From assembly GCA_001769535.1 (NCBI GenBank), contig MEOH01000010.1:254414-318413 (forward strand): a stretch of 64,000 bases of DNA, in the 5' to 3' direction. Positions 24,341 through 34,314 of this stretch are shown here, piece by piece. The notes below the pieces were generated by a model. That model was not told where the DNA came from. It saw nothing but the letters and a program-made list of their open reading frames with translations, and made no database searches. Each line of letters starts with the position of its first letter. Within the stretch, counting starts at the first letter, position 1. Source of the stretch: Bacteroidetes bacterium GWF2_38_335. Its GTDB lineage: Bacteria > Bacteroidota > Bacteroidia > Bacteroidales > GWF2-38-335. The position numbers were made by a program, and so were the translations under genes.

Positions 24341-25495
24341 CTATTCAAAATAGTCCTTCACTTTTCCAAAGAAACCTTTTCCTGAAGTGGCCTTTCCGGG
24401 TTTGAAATTATCTGATTCGTTAAGTTTTTCAAGTATTTTCTTTTCATCCTTTGAAAGGACTGATGGAATCCAGACATTAATATTTACAAGTAAATCGCCT
24501 TTTCCGTATCCATTGATATCCGGAAATCCTTTTCCTTTAAGACGAAGAATTTTTCCGGGCTGTGTTCCCGGGTCTATTTTGATTTTCACTTTTGAGTCAA
24601 TAGTCGGAATTTCTACTGTTGCTCCCAGAGCAGCATCAGGGAAGCTTAAAAACAGGATGTAAAGTAAATCATTACCATCCCTTACCAGATCGGGATGTTC
24701 CTCTTCTTCAATCATTACAATCATATCGCCGTTTACACCTCCTCTGCGGGCAGCATTTCCCTTGCCCGAAACAGAAAGCTGCATGCCGTCGGCTACTCCG
24801 GCCGGAATTCTGAGACTGATCACCTCTTCATCCTGAACCAGTCCTTCGCCGTTGCATTTTTTGCATTTGTTGGTAATGATTTTCCCTTCACCGTTACAGG
24901 TTGGACAGGTAGATGCTGTTTGCATCTGACCTAAAATGGTGTTTTGCACCCTTGTTATCCTTCCGGTTCCCCGGCAGGTATGACAATCAGTGTGACCATG
25001 GTTTCCTTCGGCACCTGTTCCTCCGCATGCCTGACAGGCAACCATTTTCTTTACTTTTATTTTCTTTTCAACCCCGTTAAGAATGTCGCTGTAAGACATT
25101 TTTACTTTTACGCGCAGATTCGAGCCTTTGTTGACACGTCGTGATGATGACCTTGAACCGCCAAAACCGCTAAAACCACCAAATCCAAAATCACTGAAAA
25201 TATCACCAAAAGAGGAAAAAATATCCTCCATGGTCATGCCGCCACCACTATAGCCTCCGCCTGATGCCCCGCCAACACCTGCATGACCAAATTGATCATA
25301 GCGTTTTCTTTTATCATCATTACTGAGAACCTCATAAGCTTCGGCAGCTTCTTTGAATTTTTCCTCTGCAGCTTTGTCACCAGGGTTTTTATCTGGGTGA
25401 AATTTTATGGCTTGCTTTCGGTATGCTTTTTTTATTTCTTCTTTTGAAGCACTTTTAGAAACTTCAAGTATCTCGTAAAAATCTCTTTTTGCCAT
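24341..25495 (-). CDS. dnaJ: Chaperone protein DnaJ
   Basis: This 384-residue DnaJ stimulates the ATPase of DnaK and delivers substrates. The J domain carries HPD (KFHPDKNPG). A Gly/Phe/Ser-rich linker follows (about 75-125), then four CxxCxGxG zinc repeats ([32 protein letters not shown]) and the two C-terminal substrate domains. It lies 11 bases after grpE in the same direction, while dnaK is a separate unit 13 kb away. Confidence 0.97.
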   Translation of the reverse strand: MAKRDFYEILEVSKSASKEEIKKAYRKQAIKFHPDKNPGDKAAEEKFKEAAEAYEVLSNDDKRKRYDQFGHAGVGGASGGGYSGGGMTMEDIFSSFGDIFSDFGFGGFSGFGGSRSSSRRVNKGSNLRVKVKMSYSDILNGVEKKIKVKKMVACQACGGTGAEGNHGHTDCHTCRGTGRITRVQNTILGQMQTASTCPTCNGEGKIITNKCKKCNGEGLVQDEEVISLRIPAGVADGMQLSVSGKGNAARRGGVNGDMIVMIEEEEHPDLVRDGNDLLYILFLSFPDAALGATVEIPTIDSKVKIKIDPGTQPGKILRLKGKGFPDINGYGKGDLLVNINVWIPSVLSKDEKKILEKLNESDNFKPGKATSGKGFFGKVKDYFE

Positions 25496-25506
25496 TGTTT
25501 GCTTTT

Positions 25507-26076
25507 TTATTCTCCAACCACCACTTTCGAATATCTGATTACCTTGTCATATAAATAGTATCCTTTTTCAACCACATCAACTACTTTTCCTTTCATGTCG
25601 GGAGTGGGAGCGGGAATTTTAGTAATTGCCTCATGAAGGTCAGTGTTAAATTCAAGATTTACTGCTTCAATTTCCTTAAGTCCCTTTTGTACAAGGTTGT
25701 CGCGAAATTTATTATAAATCAATCTGACTCCATCATGAGCAGGATTGCTCTCAATATTTTCAAATGATTTAAGAGCTCTTTCAAAATCATCAAGCACAGG
25801 AAGTAAGCTTGTGATCACATCAGCAGAGGCAGTTTTCAGTAAATCAGTTTTTTCCTTCAGGGTTCTCTTTCTGTAATTGTCAAACTCAGCAGAAAGTCTC
25901 AAATATTTGTCGTTAAATTCAATAAGTTTGTTGCCAAGAGATTCAAGCTCTTCATTGACTTTTTTGTCATGTTTTTTACTTCCTTTGGCAGGTTTTTCCT
26001 TTTTCTTTTCTTGCACATCCTCAGTCAGGTCGTTCTTAATTTCATTATTGGTTTCCTCAATTTCATTTTCTTTCAT
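25507..26076 (-). CDS. grpE: Nucleotide exchange factor GrpE
   Basis: GrpE releases ADP from DnaK. The 189-residue protein has a charged N-terminal region ([20 protein letters not shown]), the long dimer helix ([27 protein letters not shown]) and the family end motif ([17 protein letters not shown]). It is the first gene of grpE-dnaJ. Confidence 0.96.
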   Translation of the reverse strand: MKENEIEETNNEIKNDLTEDVQEKKKEKPAKGSKKHDKKVNEELESLGNKLIEFNDKYLRLSAEFDNYRKRTLKEKTDLLKTASADVITSLLPVLDDFERALKSFENIESNPAHDGVRLIYNKFRDNLVQKGLKEIEAVNLEFNTDLHEAITKIPAPTPDMKGKVVDVVEKGYYLYDKVIRYSKVVVGE

Positions 26077-26135
26077 AACAATTCAAATAAAAAATTAATA
26101 CGATCATTATTGGTCAGTTGCTATTTTACAAAAGC

Positions 26136-26168
26136 TCTGCCAAAAATAAAAATTGTCAAAATGGCAGA
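26136..26168. promoter_or_regulatory. TCTGCCA/TGGCAGA inverted repeat upstream of grpE
   Basis: A perfect 7-bp inverted repeat (26136-26142 and 26162-26168) with a TGTCA between the arms lies 60-92 bp upstream of the grpE start. The motif resembles the TGACA cluster before dnaK, so a shared heat-shock regulator is possible. Confidence 0.4.
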
Positions 26169-26225
26169 AAAAATAAAGACAGAAAATGCATTCTGTCTTA
26201 TTCTTCATATTATGTATGTTAGGTT

Positions 26226-26825
26226 TTATTTTTTCTTGTCTGTTTTGACATGCTTTTCAAGTTCAGATTCCAGAGCACTTCCTCTGAGGTTTGTTCCAAG
26301 GATGATTCCATCTCCGTCAATGAGGAAATTCGAAGGAATGCTTCTTACTCCGTATGCAGTACCGGCAGTGCTGGTCCATCCATTAAGTTCACTAACATGG
26401 TATTCCCAGGTAAGGTTGTCATCTTTAATTGCCTTTAGCCATGCATCTTTGCTTCTGTCCATTGATACACTGTAAATTGTAAAGTGTTTGCCGTTTTCAA
26501 ATTTCATGTCCTTATACTTTTCGTAAGCTTTAACAACATGAGGATTTTCTTTTCGGCACGGTCCGCACCATGATGCCCAGAAATCGATTAAAACAAGCTT
26601 TCCTTTTAGGTCAGACAGTTTAAGTTCTTTGCCGTCGGCATTTTTTAGAACAATTTCGGGAGCTTTATTGCCAATTGCAGTCCCCACAATTACTTCATCT
26701 CCGTTTGCAGTTTTTTCAACACCATAAGTTTTGATAACATTGGTGGGGTTATTGTCTATAAAACCATAAACACCAATAACAACCACAATAAAAATTAGAA
26801 TATATCTAAGGTTTTTCATTTTCAT
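26226..26825 (-). CDS. TlpA/ResA-like thioredoxin family protein
   Basis: This 199-residue protein has an N-terminal membrane or signal segment (about 5-22). A thioredoxin fold follows, with the active-site pair Cys-Gly-Pro-Cys (FWASWCGPCRKENP) near residue 90 and the cis-Pro segment SIPSNFLID. TlpA/ResA proteins reduce disulfides outside the cytoplasm, for example in cytochrome c maturation. No cytochrome genes are nearby, so the target is unknown. It is read in the same direction as murA, 104 bases away. Confidence 0.9.
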   Translation of the reverse strand: MKMKNLRYILIFIVVVIGVYGFIDNNPTNVIKTYGVEKTANGDEVIVGTAIGNKAPEIVLKNADGKELKLSDLKGKLVLIDFWASWCGPCRKENPHVVKAYEKYKDMKFENGKHFTIYSVSMDRSKDAWLKAIKDDNLTWEYHVSELNGWTSTAGTAYGVRSIPSNFLIDGDGIILGTNLRGSALESELEKHVKTDKKK

Positions 26826-26929
26826 ATTATTTTGTTTTACATGTTTTACAATACAAATATAGTGCTATAAAGTTCAGATTCCGGACTTAGTTTGTTAAAT
26901 ATTTTCCTTTTTTGTTAATGAATATTTAA

Positions 26930-28234
26930 CTACACCCTTTTGATATCTGCCCCGAGTTTATTCAGTCTGACATCAATATTTTGATAACCCCTGTCAATTT
27001 GTTCAATATTATTGATCACACTGGTTCCTTCGGCAGAAAGGGCTGCAATAAGCAAGGCAACTCCGGCACGGATATCAGGTGAAGTCATCTTAGTGGCTCT
27101 TAATTTAAATTGATTGTTTAGCCCGATAACTGTTGCACGGTGGGGGTCGCAAAGAATAATCTGGGCACCCATGTCAATAAGTTTATCAACGAAGAATAAT
27201 CTTGACTCAAACATTTTCTGGTGGATCAGCACCGAACCTTTTGCCTGGGTGGCCACGACCAGAAAAACGCTGAGCAGGTCAGGGGTTAGTCCGGGCCAGA
27301 TGGCATCGGCAATGGTCATGATGGAACCATCAATAAAAGTTTCAATCTCATAATTTTCCTGTGAAGGAATGTATATGTCATCATTAACTTTTTCGAGCTT
27401 AATGCCAAGTCGGCGGAAGGATTCCGGAATAATACCAAGATTCTCGTAAGACACGTTTTTGATGGTAATTTCAGAATGTGTCATGGCCGCTAAACCTATA
27501 AAACTGCCAATTTCAATCATATCAGGAAGTATCCTGTGGGTGCAGCCGTGAAGTGATTCCACACCTTCAATGGTAAGCAGGTTTGAACCAATGCCCGAAA
27601 TTTTTGCGCCCATGCTTATCAGCATTTTACAAAGCTGCTGGACATAAGGTTCGCAGGCTGCATTGTAAATGGTGGTTTTCCCTTTTGCGAAAATGGCAGC
27701 CATAATAATATTGGCTGTTCCGGTAACTGACGCCTCGTCAAGCAGCATATAAGCCCCTTTCAGTTCGGCCCCTTCGACTGTAAAAAAGTACTTTCCGGGA
27801 TCATAATTAAATTTTGCGCCCAGCTTTTGAAAGCCAAAAAAGTGGGTATCCAAACGACGTCGTCCGATTTTATCTCCGCCCGGTTTTGGAATATAGGCCT
27901 TTCCGAATCTTGAAAGAAGCGGACCAACAATCATGATTGATCCCCTTAGAGCAGCACCTTTTTCTTTGAACTCGTTGGTCTGTAAAAATTCAAGATTGAT
28001 ATTATTGGCACGAAAAGAAAAAACTTCGTCCTTTATTTTTTTAACTGTTACCCCAAGGTCCTGCATTAACTCAATCAACTTATTTACATCCCTGATGTCG
28101 GGAATGTTTTCAATGATCACTTCCTCACTTGTTAGCAATGTTGCACAAATAACCTGCAATGCTTCGTTTTTTGCTCCCTGCGGAGTTATTTCACCCTTGA
28201 GCCTTTTTCCGCCATTGATTTCGAAAGTGTTCAT
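26930..28234 (-). CDS. murA: UDP-N-acetylglucosamine 1-carboxyvinyltransferase
   Basis: MurA transfers enolpyruvate from PEP to UDP-GlcNAc, the first committed step of peptidoglycan synthesis. The 434-residue protein aligns along its length (GGKRLKGEITPQGAKNEAL at the start; GSIMIVGPLL; DMIEIGSFIGLAAMT). At the position of the fosfomycin-target Cys (E. coli Cys115, PGGCTIG) it has Asp121 (PGGDKIG). Cys-to-Asp enzymes remain active but resist fosfomycin in studied species. It lies 13 bases after the DUF4290 gene and is probably co-transcribed with it. Confidence 0.96.
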   Translation of the reverse strand: MNTFEINGGKRLKGEITPQGAKNEALQVICATLLTSEEVIIENIPDIRDVNKLIELMQDLGVTVKKIKDEVFSFRANNINLEFLQTNEFKEKGAALRGSIMIVGPLLSRFGKAYIPKPGGDKIGRRRLDTHFFGFQKLGAKFNYDPGKYFFTVEGAELKGAYMLLDEASVTGTANIIMAAIFAKGKTTIYNAACEPYVQQLCKMLISMGAKISGIGSNLLTIEGVESLHGCTHRILPDMIEIGSFIGLAAMTHSEITIKNVSYENLGIIPESFRRLGIKLEKVNDDIYIPSQENYEIETFIDGSIMTIADAIWPGLTPDLLSVFLVVATQAKGSVLIHQKMFESRLFFVDKLIDMGAQIILCDPHRATVIGLNNQFKLRATKMTSPDIRAGVALLIAALSAEGTSVINNIEQIDRGYQNIDVRLNKLGADIKRV

Positions 28235-28247
28235 GTTGAATTCAGGG

Positions 28248-28877
28248 TTATTTTCTCTTGCTAATCATTTTTTTCTTTTTGTTCATGCCCATCATTGTAG
28301 GCTTAGGATTGTTGGTTTTAGGAATCAGATCTCTCGATTCAGATAATTTAACTGTAGAATCCATCTTTAATCTTCCACTCGACATTTCATACATGTCTTC
28401 AAATATTTCTTCATCAGTAACAGATTCCTTATTCCATGATAAGTATGTCTTTTTCATGTGGTTGGCAATCAGCAAAAGCAAGGCAGTTTTTTCTTCACCG
28501 TCTTCAAATTCTGAAGCTTTTAAAATCATGTTTTGCATTGTTTTGCCATAATGCTTGTGACGGATGCTGTTGTTCGAATATTCAACCCTGTTTGGTTTTT
28601 CTGAAAATTTTTGCTTTGATATAAAAGGGTAAGGGGAGTCAACATCCAGTTCGAAATCTGCCATAATATAAAGGTGATCCCAAAGTTTGTGCTTAAAATC
28701 AGTTACATCACGTAAGTGGGGATTAAGGTTTCCCATTATACCTATAAGTGCTTTTGCTGCACGGTTTCTATCTTCCCTGTCCTGAATAGATTTTACATGA
28801 TCTACCATTCTGTGTACATTCCTTCCGTATTCAGGCAATACCATCTTCTTTCTCTGTGTGTTGTAATCCATATTCAT
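28248..28877 (-). CDS. DUF4290 family protein
   Basis: This 209-residue soluble protein matches DUF4290, a family known almost only from Bacteroidota and often next to murA. The conserved N-terminal part (MDYNTQRKKMVLPEYGRNVH, then LNPHLRDVTDFKHKLWDHLYIM) is visible. The C-terminus is basic and low in complexity (MGMNKKKKMISKRK). The function is unknown; its steady partnership with murA suggests a link to cell-wall synthesis. Confidence 0.88.
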   Translation of the reverse strand: MNMDYNTQRKKMVLPEYGRNVHRMVDHVKSIQDREDRNRAAKALIGIMGNLNPHLRDVTDFKHKLWDHLYIMADFELDVDSPYPFISKQKFSEKPNRVEYSNNSIRHKHYGKTMQNMILKASEFEDGEEKTALLLLIANHMKKTYLSWNKESVTDEEIFEDMYEMSSGRLKMDSTVKLSESRDLIPKTNNPKPTMMGMNKKKKMISKRK

Positions 28878-29425
28878 GTATTAAAAAAATTAAAGTCGCA
28901 AATAATTTTATAAGAGACTCAATCTCTTATTGTTTCTTGGTTTTTTGTGCAAACAATTCTATTTTATGCACTCGGTTTTTTTCCAATCTGCAAAATAACG
29001 TTTTTTATTCTGTTTTTTAATATTTTTTTGATGAAATATTGCTGTAATTAACATTGGATAAATAATTATTCCACGATCATATTTCTATAAGGTTACTACA
29101 ATTACCTTTAAACCACACTGAATTTTCTTTACTTCTTCGATTATTTTGGTTATCATTGTTTGAAAATTAATTGCAACCGATACAGTAAATTTTTGTACAG
29201 ATAAGAATGCGATCTGTTGGTAACATACCGGATTTCAGGTTTATCATAACTTGCTTAAATGATCTGTTTTTGGTCAAAAACTGATAAATTGTAATAAATA
29301 ACATCTTTTAGGGTATAACTAAATGGCTCATCTGTCGTACAAAATGTTAAAAGAGTGTTAAAATGAATTTATTTAGGCCCAATATTAAACTAAAAAATAA
29401 AAAACGAAAATTATCATAAAATTGT
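28878..29425. other. AT-rich spacer before the T9SS adhesin operon
   Basis: This 548-bp stretch lies between divergent transcription units and holds no gene. I see a short hairpin GTTTTTG-GT-CAAAAAC (29266-29281) but no clear TAnnTTTG promoter and no repeat. The length may hold regulation of the large adhesin operon. Confidence 0.4.
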
Positions 29426-32400
29426 ATGACTGATTTTACGAAAATACTAATAGTTTCAATTGTTTTGTGTGGGTCATTTTTGTTTTCTTCAGGTCAAGAC
29501 TGCAACATCATATCAAAAGCCAATGATATTATTCCAAATGGATTGTGTGCTCCGGTTTCTCTTTCATGGGAGGTTACTTACAGGGGAGTAAACAATGCCG
29601 GAACTCCGGTTGAAATTCAGTTCGACTGGGACGATGGTAATCCTGTTGAAATATATGCTGCGGTTAATACCAGCGTTCCACTGGCTGAATGGCGGATTAC
29701 GGTTACGCATGTTTATCCTCCGGGCGGAAACAGATGCAATTATAATCCAAGCGCAACTTTGATGGTAAACGGGGTTCTGTGCACCAGCACCATTCAGGAA
29801 CAAACCGTTACTGTGTGGGATACTGATGAGGAAAATGGTGGCGAAATCCAGATCGACCCGCAGGTATTTCCTATTTGTGTCGGAAATGACGGCTGGGTGG
29901 TTTTTGATGATGTGAGCTTGTTTAATTGCGTGCCTCCTGTTGAGAATGACAATCCAAATACATACACCCGCTGGACCCAATGGGTTTATGGAACTGATTA
30001 TACCATTGCCAATGTTGAGGTTGATGGTGCTGTTCAGGTATATGCCTATCCGGGTGATGTCGAAATTCATCCCGGTGCCGTTACCGGTCCCACCCCTCCA
30101 AATATCCAGAGTCTGCCTATTTATGTTCCAAACACTGCTTTGGTAGGCCAATATTTTGAAGTGACTTTAAATTACTGGAATTATTGTAATCCATACCCCG
30201 ATAGTTTACCTGTTCAAACAACAGCAATAATATTAATTGTGCCATATCCGGATGCAACTATTAATCCGGCCGGACCATTTTGCGACAATGCATCCAATGT
30301 TACATTGCATGCGGCAACGCCGGGCGGAATCTGGTCGGGGCCGGGCATAATTAACACTGCTACAGGTACATTTTCTCCTTCTGCTGCCGGTCCGGGTATC
30401 CATACCATTACTTATAATGTGACTGATGGAAATGGATGTACTGGTACCGATACACAGGTAATCACCGTTTGGGAAAGTCCCACAGTTGATATTCTTCCCG
30501 GAAATCCGCTTGAAGTTTGTCCGGGCGACGATTTATTCCTTGATGGCAACCCTACTCCGGGCGACGGAGCGATCACTTCAATGATCTGGACCGGAAATAC
30601 AGGCCCATTAAGCGCTACAAATATTCAATCGCCAACTTTTAATACTGTAGCACAGGGAAATTACAATCTGATATTTACGGTTACCGACTCACATGGATGT
30701 TCAGATCATGAAGATTTACTGGTATCTGTAAACCCTGTAACTGCCAATATCATGCCTGAGGAAGTTTGCGCAGGCGAAAATGCAAATATTAACGGAAATC
30801 CCGACGGAGGAACAGGAATCTATGTTACGCATCTCTGGACCGGTGACACCGGACCGCTTAGTGCAACAAATGTTCAAATACCCGTATTCAATACAACCGT
30901 TACTGGAACCTATTCACTTACTTATTCGGTTACCGACGATAACGGATGCTTTGGTTCGGATGTGGCAATAATTACTGTATTCGAAAACCCGGTTGCCTTG
31001 GCTGGTGCTGATGATAGTATATGCGGACCAGTCTATATTCTAGGAGCAACACCCAGTTTAGGAACCGGAACATGGACACAAACATCCGGTCCGGGAACAT
31101 CTTCGTTTTCAGATAGCCATTCTGCTTCAGCTCAGGTTACTGTAACGCAATATGGTTCTTATAATTTTACATGGACCGAGATTAATGGGCCTGGCTGCAC
31201 CTCACAGGATTTGGTGACTGTTGTTTTTCTTGAGCAGCCATTTTCCAATGCCGGACCTACTGATAACATCTGTGGTTTGTCATATCCCCTGACTGCCAAT
31301 CCCAGTGCAGGAACCGGAACCTGGAGTATGGAATCTGGTCCGGGAAATGCTTCATTTGGAGATATACATGACCCAACCACCAATGTTACAGTTGATGCCT
31401 TTGGCTCATACGGTTTTCAATGGTATGAAGACAACGGAAACGGCTGTGTGGACAGTGCAACGGTAGTAATAAATTTTGATCTCGTTCCAACCCCCGGTTT
31501 TTTACCAGTTGACACAACAGGATGTCCTCCTTTCAATGTTCCATTTATCAATACTACAGCCGGAGGTGTTACTTACAGCTGGAATTTCGGGGATGGCGAA
31601 TCTTCAGCAGATGAAAATCCTGTTCATACATTTTATAACAGTACTACCGGTGATGTGGTATATACGATACAGTTAACAGCCGAGTCAATGTTTGGTTGTA
31701 CCAGTTCAATAAGCCACAACCTGACTGTTCATCCTTTACCAAACTCCTCATTTACAAACGACGGAATTCCGGGATGCAGTCCGGTTACAGTAAACTTCAA
31801 TAATACCTCCACCGGAGCAGTGGGATATGAATGGATTTTTGGAGACGGCAACACATCTGTAGCAGAAGATCCCACCCATACATTTTATAATACCACACTG
31901 CTGATTCAGTATTACAATGTTCAACTGGTGGCTACAACAAATTACAATTGCAATGATACTTCCAATGCCTATGTGACGGTGTATCCGAATCCTGATTACA
32001 CGATAACTGCTACCCCTGATTCGGGTTGCCATCCTGCAGGAATAAATTTTCTTACATTGCCCGGTGCATCATTTTATCACTGGGATTATGGAAATGGCAC
32101 CTCAGAAAGTGCGTCATTCAACACATACGCCATTTACACAAATGTTTCAGATCATGATACAACTTTTACAATAACACTTGTGGCCGAATCGTTTTTTGGT
32201 TGCATTGATACATCACAGACCAATGTGGTGATCCATCCAAAACCTACGGCTGATTTTGTTGTGGACGTTACTACCGGATGCACTGAGCATACTGTGAATA
32301 TTACAAATCTCTCGAATAGTGCAACAGAGTATTTCTGGGATTTTGGGGATGGTTCCACCGGAACCAATGCCGATGCGGTGTTTTCCCATACCTATGTGAG

Positions 32401-34300
32401 CACAGCTTCTTCGCCCGTTACCTATATTCTGAATTTGAGAGCCGAAAATTATGCGGGATGTGCCGACAGCGTTTCCCGGACAATCATTGTATACCCTGAG
32501 GTTTTTAGCGGTTTTATTGTTGATACTGCAGGTTGTTCGCCGGTTTCAATGAACTTTATCAATACCACTGAAGGGGCAATTGGCTATCAGTGGGATTTTG
32601 GTGACGGAGGATCGGCATCCACCATCAATCCCATACATACATTTTATAACCTGTCCGATCATGACACAACCTATACGGTAACACTTGTAGCAACCTCATC
32701 ATATTTGTGTACAGATACTTTTTCAACTGAAATTAGCATCCATCCAAAACCGGATGCGTTGTTTACCATCGAGGAAAATTCGGGCTGCACACCTTTCAAT
32801 CTGTTAATTGAAAATGCTTCCACCGGGGTGGATGAGTATCTTTGGAATTTTGGTGACGGAGCCACAAGCAATCAGGACGATCCTGAAATCAGTCATTTAT
32901 ATATTAACTCAGTAAGTACCCCCAATGTTTATAATGTGGTGCTGAATGTTGAAAATGAGTTTGGATGTACCGATGAACATCAACAGGTAATTAATGTATT
33001 TCCGGATGTTGTTGCATCGTTTATTTGTGATACCGTCGGTTGCCATCCACTTATTGTAAACTTTATCAACCAGTCATTTGGTTCAGATATTTATCTTTGG
33101 AGTCTTGGAGGAGGAGGAACTTCGAGTCTGGAAAATCCCACTCATATTTTCCAGAACGAGACCAACGAAGATTTGGTTTATACCGCAACACTTGTTGCCC
33201 AATCGGTATATGGTTGTCAGGATACATATACTCAGGAAATAACAGTGTATCCCCAACCTATGGCTGAGTTTATTCCTTCGCCTATTACACAGGAGTTTCC
33301 ATCCTCAACCGTTACGGTTGACAATGTAACGGCACATATTGGCTCCTGGGAATATCTTTGGAGCTTTGATGACGGTATTACCTCAACAATTTCAGAACCC
33401 GGTTTCCATAATTACAGTACCTGGGGCGATTATGATATTCAGCTTATTGTTAATGGTGAACATTGTTCAGATACCGTAAAACACACGGTTTCCATAAATG
33501 CTCCGGTGCCGGTTGCTGATATTGATTCATCTGCCAGCGGATGCCCACCCATGATAGTTGAATTCATAAATAATTCACTTTATGGAAATTCGTTTTTCTG
33601 GGATTTTGGGGACGGTTTTTATTCAAGTGAAGAAGAACCGGTACATGTATATGAACATCCGGGAACATTTATGGTTACGCTCACTGTTACAGGAGATGGG
33701 GGAGTGGATATAGCTTCAGATGTGGTAATTACAGTTTTTGAAAGGCCTGTTGCAAACTTTGTTGCATCGCCGGCGGTTGTTTATCTTCCTGATCAACCTG
33801 TAATTTGTTATAACTTATCTTCGGATGCTACGTATTATTTATGGTACTTTGGCGACGGTTCCACCTCAACTGAGGTTAGTCCCGCGCATATCTATGTAAA
33901 TGAGGGTGATTACGATATTTCGCTAAAGGCATGTTCTGAATTTAATTGTTGTGATAGTGTAACCCAAGTGAGGGCAGTGACAGCTGAAGCGTCAGGGGAA
34001 ATTAGTTTTCCAAATGCTTTCGCACCCAATCAGGGTGGCCCAAACGGAGGACATTATAATATAAACACCAACAGGAACGAAATTTTCTTTCCTATTGCTA
34101 AAGGGGTTTCTCAGTATAACCTTACCATCTATACCAGATGGGGTGAGTTGATTTTTGAAACGGAGGATGTTAATGTGGGATGGGATGGATATTACAGGGA
34201 TAAGTTGTGCAAACAGGATGTGTATGTTTGGAAAGCAAAGGGAAAATTTGCCGATGGGAAAGACTTTCTCAAAGTTGGCGATGTAACTTTATTAAGGTAA
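29426..34300 (+). CDS. Giant PKD-repeat adhesin with T9SS type B (gliding-motility C-terminal) domain
   Basis: This 1624-residue secreted protein starts with a signal peptide (MTDFTKILIVSIVLCGSFLFSSG). Ig/SprB-like segments follow (about 285-550), then two repeats of the kind found in the cargo protein at 1-3576 (AGADDSICG and AGPTDNICG), and then about ten PKD domains, each marked by Y-x-W-x-F-G-D-G (some degenerate: WDYGNG, WSLGGGG, WSFDDG). The C-terminus (FPNAFAPNQGG, then LTIYTRWGELIFE and DVYVWKAKGKF) is the type B T9SS sorting domain of SprB-like gliding adhesins. It is the first gene of an operon with a PD40 protein and PorP/SprF, the usual export partner of type B cargo. Confidence 0.92.
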   Translation: MTDFTKILIVSIVLCGSFLFSSGQDCNIISKANDIIPNGLCAPVSLSWEVTYRGVNNAGTPVEIQFDWDDGNPVEIYAAVNTSVPLAEWRITVTHVYPPGGNRCNYNPSATLMVNGVLCTSTIQEQTVTVWDTDEENGGEIQIDPQVFPICVGNDGWVVFDDVSLFNCVPPVENDNPNTYTRWTQWVYGTDYTIANVEVDGAVQVYAYPGDVEIHPGAVTGPTPPNIQSLPIYVPNTALVGQYFEVTLNYWNYCNPYPDSLPVQTTAIILIVPYPDATINPAGPFCDNASNVTLHAATPGGIWSGPGIINTATGTFSPSAAGPGIHTITYNVTDGNGCTGTDTQVITVWESPTVDILPGNPLEVCPGDDLFLDGNPTPGDGAITSMIWTGNTGPLSATNIQSPTFNTVAQGNYNLIFTVTDSHGCSDHEDLLVSVNPVTANIMPEEVCAGENANINGNPDGGTGIYVTHLWTGDTGPLSATNVQIPVFNTTVTGTYSLTYSVTDDNGCFGSDVAIITVFENPVALAGADDSICGPVYILGATPSLGTGTWTQTSGPGTSSFSDSHSASAQVTVTQYGSYNFTWTEINGPGCTSQDLVTVVFLEQPFSNAGPTDNICGLSYPLTANPSAGTGTWSMESGPGNASFGDIHDPTTNVTVDAFGSYGFQWYEDNGNGCVDSATVVINFDLVPTPGFLPVDTTGCPPFNVPFINTTAGGVTYSWNFGDGESSADENPVHTFYNSTTGDVVYTIQLTAESMFGCTSSISHNLTVHPLPNSSFTNDGIPGCSPVTVNFNNTSTGAVGYEWIFGDGNTSVAEDPTHTFYNTTLLIQYYNVQLVATTNYNCNDTSNAYVTVYPNPDYTITATPDSGCHPAGINFLTLPGASFYHWDYGNGTSESASFNTYAIYTNVSDHDTTFTITLVAESFFGCIDTSQTNVVIHPKPTADFVVDVTTGCTEHTVNITNLSNSATEYFWDFGDGSTGTNADAVFSHTYVSTASSPVTYILNLRAENYAGCADSVSRTIIVYPEVFSGFIVDTAGCSPVSMNFINTTEGAIGYQWDFGDGGSASTINPIHTFYNLSDHDTTYTVTLVATSSYLCTDTFSTEISIHPKPDALFTIEENSGCTPFNLLIENASTGVDEYLWNFGDGATSNQDDPEISHLYINSVSTPNVYNVVLNVENEFGCTDEHQQVINVFPDVVASFICDTVGCHPLIVNFINQSFGSDIYLWSLGGGGTSSLENPTHIFQNETNEDLVYTATLVAQSVYGCQDTYTQEITVYPQPMAEFIPSPITQEFPSSTVTVDNVTAHIGSWEYLWSFDDGITSTISEPGFHNYSTWGDYDIQLIVNGEHCSDTVKHTVSINAPVPVADIDSSASGCPPMIVEFINNSLYGNSFFWDFGDGFYSSEEEPVHVYEHPGTFMVTLTVTGDGGVDIASDVVITVFERPVANFVASPAVVYLPDQPVICYNLSSDATYYLWYFGDGSTSTEVSPAHIYVNEGDYDISLKACSEFNCCDSVTQVRAVTAEASGEISFPNAFAPNQGGPNGGHYNINTNRNEIFFPIAKGVSQYNLTIYTRWGELIFETEDVNVGWDGYYRDKLCKQDVYVWKAKGKFADGKDFLKVGDVTLLR

Positions 34301-34314
34301 TTAAAAATTAGGAT

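Noticed and set aside
25969-26475. A 168-codon plus-strand frame over grpE and the TlpA-like gene
   Set aside because: It runs antisense through the start of grpE, the spacer and the end of the TlpA-like gene and shows no family pattern.
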